Shown here: piece by piece, positions 1-11,224 of the stretch
Position numbering within the stretch: position 1 is the first letter of the stretch
Layout: every line of letters starts with the position of its first letter
Assembly: GCA_942486035.1 (NCBI GenBank)
Contig: CALNXK010000042.1
Span: 1,596,501 to 1,660,500 of the forward strand
Direction of reading: 5' to 3'
From: Porites lobata
Taxonomy: Eukaryota; Cnidaria; Anthozoa; Scleractinia; Poritidae
Length of the DNA: 64,000 nt
Notes under the pieces: generated by a model
Databases searched by the model: none
The model's input: the letters and a program-made list of their open reading frames with translations, nothing else
What the model was told of the DNA's origin: nothing
Position numbers and translations under genes: made by a program

Positions 1-128
1 ATTTCGGGGTTGTCCAATTATCCATAGTCTCTCAAACGGAGCAATGTTGGAGAGAGTGGTGAATGCCACATTATGATGCAACAGCTAATGCAAATACAAT
101 ACACGAATAGGTAGGTCTATTTGTTTTC

Positions 129-385
129 CAGGCCTAATCTACTGTGATCGAACATGATTGCTATTTTTGGGTGTACAAGTAAGACTATTTAATGACTCGA
201 TGTAAAAGCTGTTTCACTCTTGGACTGTCAAATTATTTTTCTCTGAAATCACTTAGCCTTTGCCTCAAACGTCAAATGAATGTGCCCTGATCTGTGGATT
301 ACAAGTTTATTGTTTGATTTAAATTATGAATTTATTAACGAGAGCTTCGCTTTTAGCCCTGGCTAAATCTATATATTAGCCTTTA
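129..385 (+). repeat. Dispersed repeat, copy 1 (end of a larger element)
   Basis: This stretch matches 31203-31490 in direct orientation with many small differences. Both begin in a GTTTTCC/GAGGCCTAATCTAC-like sequence, both carry the word GATTACAAGTT, and both end in GGGAGCTTCGC/GAGAGCTTCGC followed by TTTTAGCCCTGGCTAAATC. No coding potential is visible. The second copy ends a probable 2-kb element starting near 29335, so this copy is likely a truncated 3' end of the same family. Confidence 0.7.
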
Positions 386-527
386 ACCATCTCTTCCAAA
401 ATTGCTAATTTCACGTTTTCCACCCTCTGTGACATCTTTGTATACTCGTGTTTGAAACTGAGGCCAATACATACAACTTAAATTATTTGAACGCAATACC
501 TTGTTTGAAACCAGATGAAACTGGTTT

Positions 528-675
528 TATGTTCGATTGTTGCAGTGTTCGATTTTCGAATGTTCGATTATGTTCGATCGGCAAAATTTTATGATTATGT
601 TCGATTGTCAAAATTTTGGGGTGAGTTTGATTAAGTTCGATTGAAGTCAATCGAACGATTGAAGTTCGATTACCG
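528..675. repeat. Degenerate GTTCGATT repeat tract
   Basis: The word GTTCGATT or its reverse complement recurs about ten times in 150 bases, with irregular spacing. It produces a meaningless 97-residue minus-strand open frame. It looks like an old decayed minisatellite or a subterminal repeat of the element whose inverted arms lie at 661-779 and 2952-3062. Confidence 0.7.
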
Positions 676-779
676 ATCTTTCGTTTGGTTACGCTGTCTA
701 ACGTTGTTTGAGCAGAGAAAAAAGCTGATACGAATGCAGAGAAAGATCGAGCAAACCGTGGCCATGCACAGCTCAAACC
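661..779. repeat. Left inverted arm, partner at 2952-3062
   Basis: The segment contains GAGCAAACCGTGGCCA, and the reverse complement TGGCCACGGTTTGCTC lies at about 2960-2975. Similarity continues outward through the GCAGAGAAA purine tract. The pair encloses about 2.2 kb without recognisable genes, so they may be the terminal inverted repeats of a decayed non-autonomous transposon. No target duplication was identified. Confidence 0.5.
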
Positions 780-2951
780 TAGCCTACCCTCATTTTCACT
801 TTATAGTAAAGTGTTAATGAGTATAACGCTGCTGAGGTTTAAATTTCAAAATGCGACCAAGTTTGGGAATTATTTGAGATTTTCCATTTTCTTCCTGGGC
901 CTATTAAAAATTAGCCGCCGAAGACGGGAAGTCAAGTGACAGAATTGAGGTGACATATTGGTAATCTTAGCTGATCTTCTACTTAAATTTCACAAAACAG
1001 TTATGGTTATCTAAAAATGTATAAACGGCACATTTTTTGATCTAGAGAAGAAAATATTAGGCTGTTCCAGGGGTTCAGATAGAAGAGGGCGGGTGAAAAA
1101 TTTACGAGGAAAAAAAAAAGATTGAAGACTAGATAGGGAAGTCACCAAACCACTGCAGCGTAGTCCATTTTAGGGGTTGTCCATATGAGTAGTCCATGGG
1201 GGTAGTCCATGAACTTGGGATGAGTGTTTTGTTCACCACCAGAAAAATAAGTGCACGGGAAACTAAAACACTAGCAAATTCATTTTCTTTTATGAGCAGC
1301 TGTCCTGTCGTTCCATTTAAAAAGTGATTAGCTAAGACGGTTGGCAAATATATTGTCTCACTTTTACAATTGGTACACTGATGTGTTCTATGTGCTTTTG
1401 ATTTTTCCCTCCGAGTGTTCAGAAGATACAATTGCACGACGTACGAGAGACAAATAATTAATTTTTGTTTTAAGGTTTAAGGCGGCTTTAAAGTATGGGT
1501 TACTAAGTCAGACTTGTCATGAAGTGCATTGTATGGACCATTTTGGGCAGGATACCGCTGCTATTGTATTTCCGTTTCCCAGTTAACATTTTTGCTGGTC
1601 AATCCAAATCTTTGAGATCCAAATCAACTTAAATTTCTAGTATTTTTGTTAAATGCATATATCCCTGCTAACGATTAAAAATTGAATCTTACATATACGT
1701 CAAAGCTACATTAAATTGCATTATTTAGACTTGTCCTACATTTAACAGAAAACTCTACAAACAGCGCGCAACAAAAGCAGGGTCGGATGAAATTAAATCT
1801 CTTCATCATTACAAGAAATGCGCATGCCCCACTTGATATTTTTTATTTGTCATCATGGCTGCTAAGGATGAAACAGTTTTCTCTTTTCAAGAAATTGTTG
1901 GCGGCCATAATTTGCGGGTTTCAAACCAAGGATAGGAGCAAGTCCGATCGAAGTCACTGATACCGCTACTTCAGTGCAAGAGAAGCATGGACGCGCACAA
2001 GTCAGCGCTTGCGTTATTATTATATTTATGAACAGGTGTCGAAATGAAGTGGATCTCATTTTGTCAAGAGCGTCTATGTTCGCGCCGCTTTGCAATGTTA
2101 GCATGTTTAACAGCCTGTTTGTGGGAGGAGCGTTGCGTGACGACACAAACTATTCTAGGTTTTCACATGACGTCACAAAAATTCAAACTGAGAAACTATC
2201 ACTTCTTCTGAGTTTGTACTTTTATGTGGTATTACAGCGCCTTAAAACCTTCACACAAACAAATTTTCGTTTCAAAAGGGTTTTTCGTTTTGCGGCAATA
2301 GGCCAGGTCGCATAAAACCTTTTTAAGATAAGAGAGCTCTTAACTTTTGTTCTGGAACAATAATCTATTGTTTTGAAATAATAGTTACGAGTTCCCTTAA
2401 TCTTAAGATGTTTTTTGCAACCCGACCCTGGAGCTTGAATTTCCAGGCTTTTTAGTTGACGTCTAGGAAAGCTCTTAAGTGGGTTAAAAACATTATCGAT
2501 TTTGGGAGATTTTGCTATCTACTCATTCCTTGTCTTAGAATAAATATTACTTTAATCTTTATGAGTTTCTCAAGCGAAGAATTCACACATTAGTTGGAAA
2601 ACTCAAAAACAAATGTTTCTGTCGGTTTCCGACAAACGTGGCGTCTCCATAGAAAGCTTTATAATTTTGGGTAAAACGTTTTTTCCGAATATCTCGCATA
2701 TGATCATGAAATATTGCACAGACCTGATTCTTGGCTAGGCTTTTTGTATATATATCTTCTTTCACTTTGCCAGATTCTAGACTTCCTGTATTTAAGGGTT
2801 TCCATTTTAATTTTGATGGCGTGACCGGCCGTGAAAACCACCAATGGCTGTGTTGCAGACTAAACTCGGTCGCATTTTGAATTAAACCTCAACAGTATCA
2901 TAAACTCATTAAAACCTTATCATAAAATGAAAATGAAGATAGGTTAGGTAT
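780..2951. other. Gene-free interior between inverted arms
   Basis: I see no gene here. The open frames are short, overlap on both strands and lack splice context or family motifs. The only recognisable component is a dispersed repeat copy at 2150-2595. The interval is probably the interior of a non-autonomous element. Confidence 0.5.
2150..2595 (+). repeat. Dispersed repeat, copy 1 (partner 37131-37460)
   Basis: The stretch opens with GGTTTTCACATGACGTCAC and closes with TTTATGAGTTTCTC followed by a GAAGAATTCACRC-type end. The same blocks recur in the same order and orientation at 37131-37460, separated by small indels. No protein is encoded. Each copy carries a TGACGTCA palindrome, a CREB/ATF-type site, near its start. 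Confidence 0.65.
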
Positions 2952-3062
2952 CAAGCTGTGGCCACGGTTTGCTCGATTTTTCTGTGTATTCGCTCCTAAC
3001 CTTTTTCTTTTTTTTTCTCTGCTTACTTCCCCTTCGCAAACGTAAACGTATGTGTCTCTCAT
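2952..3062. repeat. Right inverted arm, partner at 661-779
   Basis: This is the reverse complement partner of 661-779, with the shared core TGGCCACGGTTTGCTC and a following TCTCTGC tract. It probably marks the right end of the element that fills 780-2951. Confidence 0.5.
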
Positions 3063-3219
3063 CGAAGATGCAAAATGAGCAAATCTTTTTTAGGACTAAA
3101 CGATGTAGGTAGAAATCGGGTTTCGGAAAAAAAATTAAAAAAACCTCGTTACGCTGTTTCTCGTTACGCCGTTACCCCGTTACCGATTGTGCCGTTACGG
3201 GGTTTACTAACAACCTGTT

Positions 3220-3412
3220 CTCAAAACATAGCCAAGAAAAGTCTTAATGATGCTGACAGTTTCGATGGCTGTCAGCCATCTTTATCAAAACTTGAAAATC
3301 GTCAAAGGTGTCAGAAGCCTTAAATAGGCTTCTGAAGGTGTTGACTATTGCGATAAACGCGCAAAGTCACTCTGTAGATGCACCCCCTCCCTTTTCTTGG
3401 CTATGTTTTGAG
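3220..3412. mobile_element. MITE with 20-bp class terminal inverted repeats
   Basis: The left end reads CTCAAAACATAGCCAAGAAA and the right end is its reverse complement, ending CTATGTTTTGAG at 3412. The 193-bp interior encodes nothing and contains further internal self-complementarity around CTGTCAGCCATC. I could not settle the target-site duplication. Confidence 0.75.
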
Positions 3413-3557
3413 AGCATTTAAATAGATATTAACTTTACTAGCCTGATAAATTTCTTCAAGAATTTACGAACAGACTACGGACAGTAGACCACCAAGATTG
3501 TCCGAAAAACGGAAAATACCACACGTAAACTAGCGCGCAATAGAAATCATTTGCTTT

Positions 3558-4425
3558 TCAACTTGCGATGTAAAGGCGAATGTGTCATTCCTCCAAGCCT
3601 TCGCTTAAAGTGCCCTATTAATTCCGACAAAGCAAGAAACATTGTAGAGAAGGCCAGAAAGAACTTTCTTCGAGAGACGATCGATTCGGCTAACAAACCA
3701 GAAAATAAATCATCTACAAGACAGGAGGCGGCGTTTAGCGGAGCGATTCCCAAGCGACGTCCAACAACAATTAAACGCGCACCTAACAAGAGTCCATGAG
3801 AGTGTGCATAAACAAGCAAAATGTAGACAATAAGATAAGCTTGCAAGCTCAATCTCAAAGTCGGCGAAAATAAACTTTCAGAACCAGATCTTAGTGGTAC
3901 ACAGATAAAACGGTGGGTTGTCAATCTTTTCAAATACAAACTCAACCAGGATCAAACTAGTTCTGTCGAAAGGTTTAAACTTTGCAATAACGCCGCACCG
4001 CACTTCCCACAAACGACATCATAGTAGCTACGGAACTGGCATGCAAGTCGTTCCCTACCAACGAAGCAACCCAACTGAGAACAGAAATAGTCGAAGCGAT
4101 CAAGTCATCGAAGGTCCTGAAGAGCAACATTTCTAAAGCGGTAAAAACGGCCCTTCGGTCACTGAAACAGGAGGATTCCATCACGATACTACCAGCAGAC
4201 AAGGGAAGAGCCAAAGTAGTCATGGATAAGACCGAGTATAAGGAAAAAGTCAACGTCGTGTTGAATGACGCTCACACTTATGAGAAATTGCAGGCCGATC
4301 CAACCAGTTCTTATAAGAGAAAGCTGATCGAAAAACTCACCAAGCTAAACAAGGATAGCAAGATAACGGAAGATCAGTACAAATACTTGTACCCTACATC
4401 TGAGGCCACACCCAGGTGTGACTAG
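3558..4425 (+). pseudogene. Penelope-like retroelement reverse transcriptase relic
   Basis: Translation gives blocks typical of the N-terminal part of Penelope-like element polyproteins: a Lys/Arg-rich opening at 3558-3790 (CPINSDKARNIVEKARKNF), then from about 4010 a reading in frame with LKQEDSITILPADKGRAKVV and MDKTEYKEKV, closing with DQYKYLYPTSE. The PADKGR..VVMD block and the YLYPTSE block followed by a Pro-rich hinge are hallmarks of this family. The reading frame is broken: stops occur near 3799, at least one frameshift is needed near 4000, and the sequence ends in a stop at 4423-4425 before the catalytic YxDD region. There is no GIY-YIG domain. It is a 5' fragment of a dead element; family assignment is firm, the subfamily is not. 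Confidence 0.8.
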
Positions 4426-4496
4426 TACTTAGATTTGATATAGTGTCATTGTTAGTCTTTAAGTGACTTAGTGATTGTTAGGAATTGTTGCAAGAA

Positions 4497-4530
4497 CTAT
4501 ATTCATTCATTTATTTATTTATTTATTTAT
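4497..4530. repeat. ATTT microsatellite
   Basis: Short run of ATTC/ATTT tetranucleotides just downstream of the Penelope-like relic. Simple repeats often mark the ends of retroelement insertions, but no target duplication is visible here. Confidence 0.8.
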
Positions 4531-5864
4531 TTTTTGTATTGTTAGTGTGTTTGTTAGCTATTGGAGTTTTAAATTGGTTATTTTATTATCTCCTGTATTC
4601 TTTGTGTGGTTAATAAATTATGAAATAAATAATCATCTTCATGTTTGTCCATCCGTTCCTTATGGTGTGTTTTAAGTTATGTCTATTCCTTCTTTTCATG
4701 TTTTGTTCATTATGTTTTACTCAATTTGGTGGAATTTAAAAAATTCGTAACACAGCTCCCATAGCGTCCATCTGTATATGGTATTTCAGCAAGATGTAAA
4801 CGTGTAACAGTGCCGTAAATTCTTAAACGACAGATTTCTAGAGTTGATTCAATTTATGTCGTATGTAAGCTCAAAGATCTTGGAAAAACTCTCGCTTTTA
4901 GCAGGTAAAACTAATTAAATTTCTTTCACGAGTCATTTTATTCGAGTTCCCGGATATGGACTCACGCAGTCCGCAGACCAGAACGGACTCTGCTTTGAAA
5001 CCATTTTTTTTTTCTAATTTGAAATGATTTAAGACAAGTACATAAAAAAATCTTTTGAAAGATTTCGGCTGAATCGCTAAGCCTTTCCAGTGGGGTTTTA
5101 TGATCTGTCTGCATGCAGACAGTGAATTTCTGACTAAAACTGAACGGAAGCAATGCAAGATTTTTCATTTTTTAACAAATTCGTAAACATGTATTTGCGC
5201 TAATAATTAGCAAGGCGCGTGTATGTGAAATCTTCCCTGTATTCAGAGGAACGTAACCAATCTTCGTTGCAGCATAACGAGTAAAACAGGAATAATAACA
5301 GAGCTTTCGCCATCGCGGAGCCTTCGTCGCTATAGAAGCTGGAAACCTTTCGATACGGGAAAAGTTGGTTATGACGTCAGCGTACGCTCGGTAAGCCCCC
5401 ACAGACTTTCGAGGAGGGGAAGGGAACTCTACGGGAGAGGAGAAGGGACTGAGTCCCAGACATGCAGCTTGCGTTTGTCTTGGCGAAGAGTTAATAAAGG
5501 CCACCAATAAAGTAACTCCAATATAAAGCTTAGAGTTTCTTTATTCTTGTCTTTAAGACCAAAACTTTGAAAAATTATAATAGAAATAAAATTGGGATCC
5601 TGTCCACTATTCGATCCGCAAACCTGGACACAAAGTAACGTTTTCCCAATTTGGCACTAATGGGTCTTAAAGCATTGCCGTAAAGCGAGATTTACCAAAA
5701 TTTGCAAAACGAAATTATATATGTTCGATTTCTACCCAGGATGTATCTGGACTTTTAACCAAAATGTACCGGATTTTGTGATTTTGAACTTTATTTGGTC
5801 AGCTTAATTACATTTTTGGCTTTTAAAGTCATTACAAGCAATATTAAGCAAGGTTTACGGCTTA
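4531..5864. other. Intergenic, no gene seen
   Basis: Only short overlapping open frames are present. The one distinct structure is a perfect 18-bp palindrome at 5105-5122. The 111-residue minus-strand frame at 5172-5507 has no signal peptide, domain or splice context and I do not support it. Confidence 0.5.
5105..5122. repeat. Perfect 18-bp palindrome
   Basis: CTGTCTGCATGCAGACAG is perfectly self-complementary. It could be a dimeric protein-binding site or simply chance; nothing nearby decides which. Confidence 0.6.
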
Positions 5865-5870
5865 TTTATT
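5865..5870 (-). promoter_or_regulatory. Candidate polyadenylation signal of the cationic precursor gene
   Basis: On the minus strand AATAAA lies about 80 bases downstream of the stop codon at 5951-5949, a normal distance for a short 3' UTR. Confidence 0.5.
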
Positions 5871-5948
5871 GCGAAGTTGTCTCTTTGACACTAGGACAAT
5901 CATTCTGATTCCATTTCTCAGTTTCACTTCCCTGTTTGGGGATGCGGC

Positions 5949-8767
5949 TCACTTCTTTCCAATCCAGAAGCTGTGTCGTCGTCGTCGTCTTCGTCTTCGT
6001 CTTCGTCTTCGGCGTCGCCATAAGAAAGCCTTTGCATCTGCTGCCTCATGATCGTTAGGATTAGACTTTGCACTGAATCAGACAAGAAAAATTTTTTTTC
6101 TATTTAAATCAGTTAAAGAACGGGCTGTATGTAAAACATACTGTTAATTTATTAGTTTTGAGGGTCTCAGTGCCCTCAAGATTCACATAAATAATATTAG
6201 CAATAATAGTTATCTTAAAAAATGTCCAAAAATGAATAAGCACCGCAGTGTTGTTGGGCAATGGGTTGCTTATTTGATCAGGCGCTCTTTCGGGCAAATA
6301 ATGTAGTTCGTCGTATTTATTCGAAAGAGCGGCGCGGAGCTTCTTAAATTTTTGGACTTACTTTAGAGAGGCGGTTTTTCGAGTAGATACGGTTTTCATG
6401 TATTTCAAGGCTTTATTAATTTTGGTCAATTTGTATTATTACATTTGACGGCTTTCTTACAGTTAAGGTCAATTCGTATTACATTAATTTGAGGACCTCC
6501 TTACATTTGTGATAAGTTAGTATACAATGCAGTTTATTCTTAGAAAATGCAGGTGAAACGAATTTTTGAGTACTTCTGTCCAATTAAACTCTAATCGTTT
6601 ATAATCGGCTATATAATTGAGTGTTAGGCAGTTCTTTGTGCACCGGATTAGAGCAGAACCCGCTGACTCGAACCAGGGGGTTCGAAAAAGCAAGATGCAA
6701 ATTCACTGAAGACAGAGCCCAAGGTGAATGCAAAGTACATACTTGGAGTTCAGAGCAGATAATTCCTAAATTGTAGCAGTGTTTTCACTGATTTGCTTAT
6801 AGTGGCATTAACTGGCTGTTTTTATACTAGAGGAAGCATTATCAGCCAAACGGATAATGCGTCTGTGGCGGTTTTTATACAACAGTCGCATTATCCGTGC
6901 GGACAAACTTGTAGTTTGTCTGGTTATGCTTCATGAGTATAATTAAAGACGGGCCCAAGTTAAGAGGCATTATGCGTCTGGACGAACTGTCCTTCGTAAT
7001 ACGTCTTGAACTACCCACTACGAAAGGTAATTTGTCTGGACGCATAATGCGTCTTGTGCCAGTCTTTATACTTGAGACGCGCAACCAGACGAACTACAAA
7101 ATATTTGCCCAAGTTCGTCCAGACGGATAAAGCGTCCTTACTATAAAAACGGCCATTGCATGAGTAAGCTGTCACCACTGCTGGATTCTCGAAGAAACTG
7201 TAATGAATTTATACCTTTCAGAGTGCTTTACCAGGTTTTTATCACTTTCTTCGACGTCCACATCATCACTGTTGCTAGCAGCTTTCTCTTCATTTTCATC
7301 ATCCTCAGCTTCTTCGTAGTTGTTGTCTGCCAAATTTCCGTCACATTTAAGTGGATCTGTTACATCTTGAGGAAGGGAACTCACACTGAAAACAATTGAT
7401 AACCTCAAAGAGATTGCCTCATTTATTGTTTCAATTGACGATCAATAAACACAAATTACAAACAGTCGCTCCATGCAAGGGAATCCGGATTCCGGAATCT
7501 GGGAAATTATTGTTTGTAGAATCCGGAATCCCGGGCTTTGGAATCCGGAATACAGCTCAGGGAATCCAGAATCCTACTAAAGATTGGAATCCAGAATGTA
7601 AGTTCCACTGACAAAGACTCGAATCCAGCACCCTGTGTCCGGAATCCATGGAATGGGATCCTGAGAATCCAAGACGACTGTCTTGGATTCCCATACATGG
7701 AGCGACAAACAGCCTTAAAGGGGTAATGCTACGTTATTTCCTATCGTTTTAAAAAGCTAAAACGCTTGTCCGATCAATTAAATTCCAAAAATAATGGTCC
7801 AGTTTTTTATTCAAGACCATCTTTAGGCATTGAAGCTGTTTGGACATTTGAAAAAGTTGAAGTTGGGCGAATATTTTTAAGTTTTATTGCTATGCCTGCA
7901 TAAATCACCCAAAAGATAATTATGGTTAACGTGAAATTTGTTTGATATCTTCATCATAACTCTACAGGAGCAAATAACGGTACTAAGTAATGATTTCAGC
8001 ACAGAATTGACCTAAAACGACAATGGCTCCCATCCTCTACCCCCTCACTGGGAGATGGGCCACTGAAGTAGAGTCTCTGCAGAGCTCTCACTTCAGTACA
8101 GGTCTGCCCACATGGGGAACGACTGAACTTGTAAAAGTACACCCATATACAAGCCGGAGACTCAATTTTTTTTTCATACGTTTGGGAGGTTCTTTCACGT
8201 TCTGCGTTGCAGGGCCTCGTTTTGGTGCAAAACTCATTTTGCGTCCTACGTAACCTCAAAATAAGCACTTGAATACTATCGAACTCATTGCTTTATAATT
8301 TTGTTTTCGTTCCACGTACAAATTTGCCTTCATTTTATTTTGCAGGTCTCTCCGAGGGCCGTCAACTTACTGGCCATTAAAACAAAACCTATATTTTTTT
8401 TACCTTTTCAGGTTTAAGATAAATATGACGGTAAAATGCAACTGAGGCAGTAAAACGTGAACTTATCTGACTGTAAATAATAATAGCTTTCCTTGAATTG
8501 AGATCCGATAACCAGGCACCTCTGCACAAAAATTAATCACCTTTCAGGATCATCCACGATATTCTCAACAACTTCCACAGTTTTGTCAAAGTTTTCTTCG
8601 TCTTTGTCAGCTAACCCATCTTCGCCACCTGTCTCATCAGAAGAGTCAGATTCTCGTTCATCATTTTCAGGATTTTTGGACGTTTTAAAAGGCTCGTGGG
8701 ACACAATGGCCTGCATCAAAGCACCAAGGAAACAGCCAACTAAAGCTATCACAACAAGAGCCTTCAT
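5949..8767 (-). CDS. Secreted acidic-cationic precursor, arminin-like antimicrobial peptide candidate
   Basis: Three minus-strand exons join in frame: 8767-8541, 7385-7215 and 6072-5949. Each intron starts GT (GTGATT, GTATAA), ends in a pyrimidine-rich CAG and splits a codon in phase 2, giving 173 residues. Residues 1-20 form a hydrophobic signal peptide. Residues 24-145 are strongly acidic with few cysteines. The last exon switches charge: AKAFLW at 146-151, fourteen consecutive Arg (152-165), then HSFWIGKK. A final Gly-Lys-Lys is a classic substrate for carboxypeptidase trimming and C-terminal amidation. Signal peptide, acidic propiece and cationic amidated tail is the organisation of Hydra arminins. 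Antimicrobial function is inference; I see no sequence-level homology beyond this layout. The Arg run is encoded largely by an (AGACGA) repeat and may be expanding. A decayed paralogue lies at 31526-33923. Alternative: an acidic matrix protein with a basic tail. Confidence 0.75.
6806..7157. mobile_element. MITE in intron 2 of the cationic precursor gene
   Basis: Terminal sequences TGGCTGTTTTTATACTA and TACTATAAAAACGGCCA are near reverse complements. The interior repeats ATAATGCGTCTG and related words in both orientations, giving a strongly self-complementary element of about 350 bp. It sits between exon 2 (ending 7215) and exon 3 (starting 6072). Confidence 0.65.
7467..7704. mobile_element. 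MITE built of GGAATCC repeats, with 9-bp flanking repeats
   Basis: Ends are CGCTCCATGCAAGGGAATCC and the reverse complement of CGCTCCATGTATGGGAATCC. The flanks are ACAAACAGT (7458-7466) and ACAAACAGC (7705-7713), a target duplication matching at eight of nine bases. The interior is dominated by GGAATCCGGAATCC-type words. It sits in intron 1 of the cationic precursor gene. Confidence 0.8.
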
Positions 8768-8850
8768 GACACCTTTATGGTGCTTGATTGAGCAGTACGA
8801 ACCACTGTGCTACTCAGAGGGATATCATTTGTGCCTTTGTACTTAAGGGG

Positions 8851-8857
8851 TTTTAAA
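8851..8857 (-). promoter_or_regulatory. TATA-like box of the cationic precursor gene
   Basis: On the minus strand TTTAAAA lies about 85 bases upstream of the start codon, compatible with a core promoter and a short 5' UTR. A TTTAAAA box is kept at a similar distance (34012-34019) in the decayed paralogue, which supports it as a real promoter element. Confidence 0.5.
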
Positions 8858-8929
8858 CCCTTCTAATGCCATATTGCTTGCTAATCAGGCGTATGTTTTA
8901 CCTATTGATCCTCGCCAACCTGGGATGTA

Positions 8930-9025
8930 AAGAGCTCATTTAGGCGCTCCAATATCAAAGTACTCGTAGTATTTAAATGTTGCCCTAAGGACCTTGATAA
9001 ATACTGAGTGATGGCAAAACAAGAA
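8930..9025 (-). promoter_or_regulatory. Upstream block shared with the paralogue (34115-34185)
   Basis: The segment containing TATCAAAGTACTCGTAGTAT and GGACCTTGATAAATA recurs at 34115-34185 at the same side of, and a similar distance from, the paralogous gene start. It shows that the duplicated unit included at least 250 bases of upstream DNA. A cis-regulatory role is possible. Confidence 0.55.
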
Positions 9026-10273
9026 AGGAAAAATAACAAGATATTTATAGTAAAGGTATATATCATGCACTGTGTACTCCTTTGGCTCCGTATTGTGGGA
9101 GTAGGGCGTATTATTCGTGAGCATATTACTCCTCATTATGTAAACCTTAGCCCATTTGCTAACTATTTTATGATCTCCACAGAGATGAATTAGTCCCTTC
9201 TCTGCCCTTTTACCACCCCCACCACTACTTTCACTTCTCTATCAGAGGAACCGGTCGGTGGGCCACTTAAATTTTAATGCTACTTGTATATCCTTTCGGC
9301 GTGTTAATCATGTCAACGCTTCCTAGACTTATAAGAGTTTATAAATCACGTTCCAAAGTAATCGGATGCTAGATGTGTTTTGAAGGGAAAACAATAGTCA
9401 AGGGAGATTTGGTTACTGTTAGTTTAACTCGTGGAATGCCGCGCTTTCATGGTAGCCAATAAAGTAGACTCCTGTTGAGCATTTTAGCATACTAATGACT
9501 GTAGGCCTAGAAGCTTTGACTGACTGTAAGTAAATGTCACGAGAACAATAGTCATTTCTCCCGATTTCCCTGTCTATGTCTCTCTGTTTTCTGCTTCGGC
9601 AAAAGCGTTCAGTTACTGTGTCGGAAGTACTAATATTAAAAACAAAACATTCTCCTTAGTAACAGCGTGGAAAACCAAATAAATCAAGTCCAAATTTTTT
9701 GACGCAATGGTGTCTACTAATTCGTTTTCTCAGTTTTCGTTTTCGTTTTCCGTTCTATTAATAATAAGTGCAGCTTGCTCTATGATTTTGCCATGATATA
9801 TAGCCGAAGCTTGTTAAAATTAGTAAGTAGCTATTTGTGGCTGCCAGATCAACCTTTGTGCCATTAATATTGCTTTTAAGTTTTCTCGCTTAACCTCTTT
9901 GCAGTACGTTTTCTCTTTTATCATGGCAAAAAAATGTTGTTTAATTGGAAGGGGACACAATCAGTTCCACTTTTAATATCTTGCCTCTCTACAGGTTCTC
10001 ATGTCAAGATGATAACCTATTGCAGCCAATCAATAAGAAATGGGGGGAAATAAAAATAACACTAAAAATAAAAATGAAGGTACAATCTGTTGCAAATACA
10101 TGTCTTGAGTGGTCATTAAGTGTGACCCTCCACCTCACAAAACCTGTATCGCTTAACCGTATTTTGGCTTTCAGTGTTGTTTAAGGTTTCAGGTGTGTTT
10201 GAAGGTATATTTACTGTACATTTAAGTTTATTTCAGATGCTAAAGTGATTAACAACAGAACGTCGTTAACAAT
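9026..10273. other. Intergenic, nothing recognised
   Basis: No supported exon or repeat boundary was found. Open frames are under 80 residues and show no motifs. Confidence 0.5.
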
Positions 10274-11224
10274 CCAGAGCTTTTCCACTTTTGGAAATGT
10301 GCGAAACAGTAGCATGACGTGACAGCATGATTAACCTGATCAAGGCGTCTTTAGACCATTACCTTTGGCTTATGTTAAAATACCAATTGTTCATACGTGA
10401 ATTTGACATTTCTTAATACTTTTGCCAGGCGTCACACATTGAGAGGTCATGGCCGGCTGGGTTGATTTTCTGATTCATTCCTGTCAGTTTAAATACTGAC
10501 AGGATTTGACCTCTGATGCAGAGTTTCCGCATTTTCCTTGTTGACGTCTTTTAGAGGGATATAATTTTTTATTGCAGCCAGATAACCGTAAAAAAAGGTT
10601 TAAGTTTCTTTAGATTTCTCTGAAAAGCCTGGATCGGAAGACTAAATGATTTTATGTCCGTGAATGTGATAAATCTCTGCTCAGTTTTGTCATGCAGCTG
10701 CAGTGGGCCTAGAATAAATATTCACTTGGCTTCGCCGCGACCAAAATCCTCGCTAAATGAAATCAAAATTATGTTCCTGTTTCTGCAAACAGTTTGTCCC
10801 GAACAATAGAAAATATCATTAGACTATTGTCTTCACAAAGTTCGCTTTCCTAGACCGAACCATGATTTCCTTCCTGGAAACCGAGGCAAGGGTGAATTAC
10901 TTCTGTAACTCCACATGGAAAGTACCAGAAGCTCCGGAGATCGATCGGACCGCGCGCTCTGTCGTTATTTAGTCCATGCAAACAGATATCAAATACACTT
11001 TTCTCTTCTCCTGCAAATGGTCCATCCCAACAAGTGATGAAAGGGTTCATAACTTTTCAGGTCAGTATGTTTTTGTTACGTAATATGGTTGACTAATCTC
11101 GACTCTCGAATAAATGTCATGCATAAATTTCAGGAAAACAAGCCTCGCGTCAAGTGACTCCAAATTTGCACCGTGATTGGGTAATTCGCGGATCATATCA
11201 TTTCCAAAAGTGGAAAAGCTCTGG
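10274..11224. mobile_element. Non-autonomous DNA element with 26-bp TIRs
   Basis: The left end CCAGAGCTTTTCCACTTTTG, continuing GAAATG, is matched by its reverse complement ending CTGG at 11224. The 951-bp interior has no transposase motif. I could not find a convincing target duplication (left flank ends TAACAAT, right flank begins CCTGATG), so the superfamily is open. Confidence 0.75.

Noticed and set aside
3547..3945. 132-residue minus-strand open frame
   Set aside because: Shadow of the Penelope-like relic on the opposite strand.
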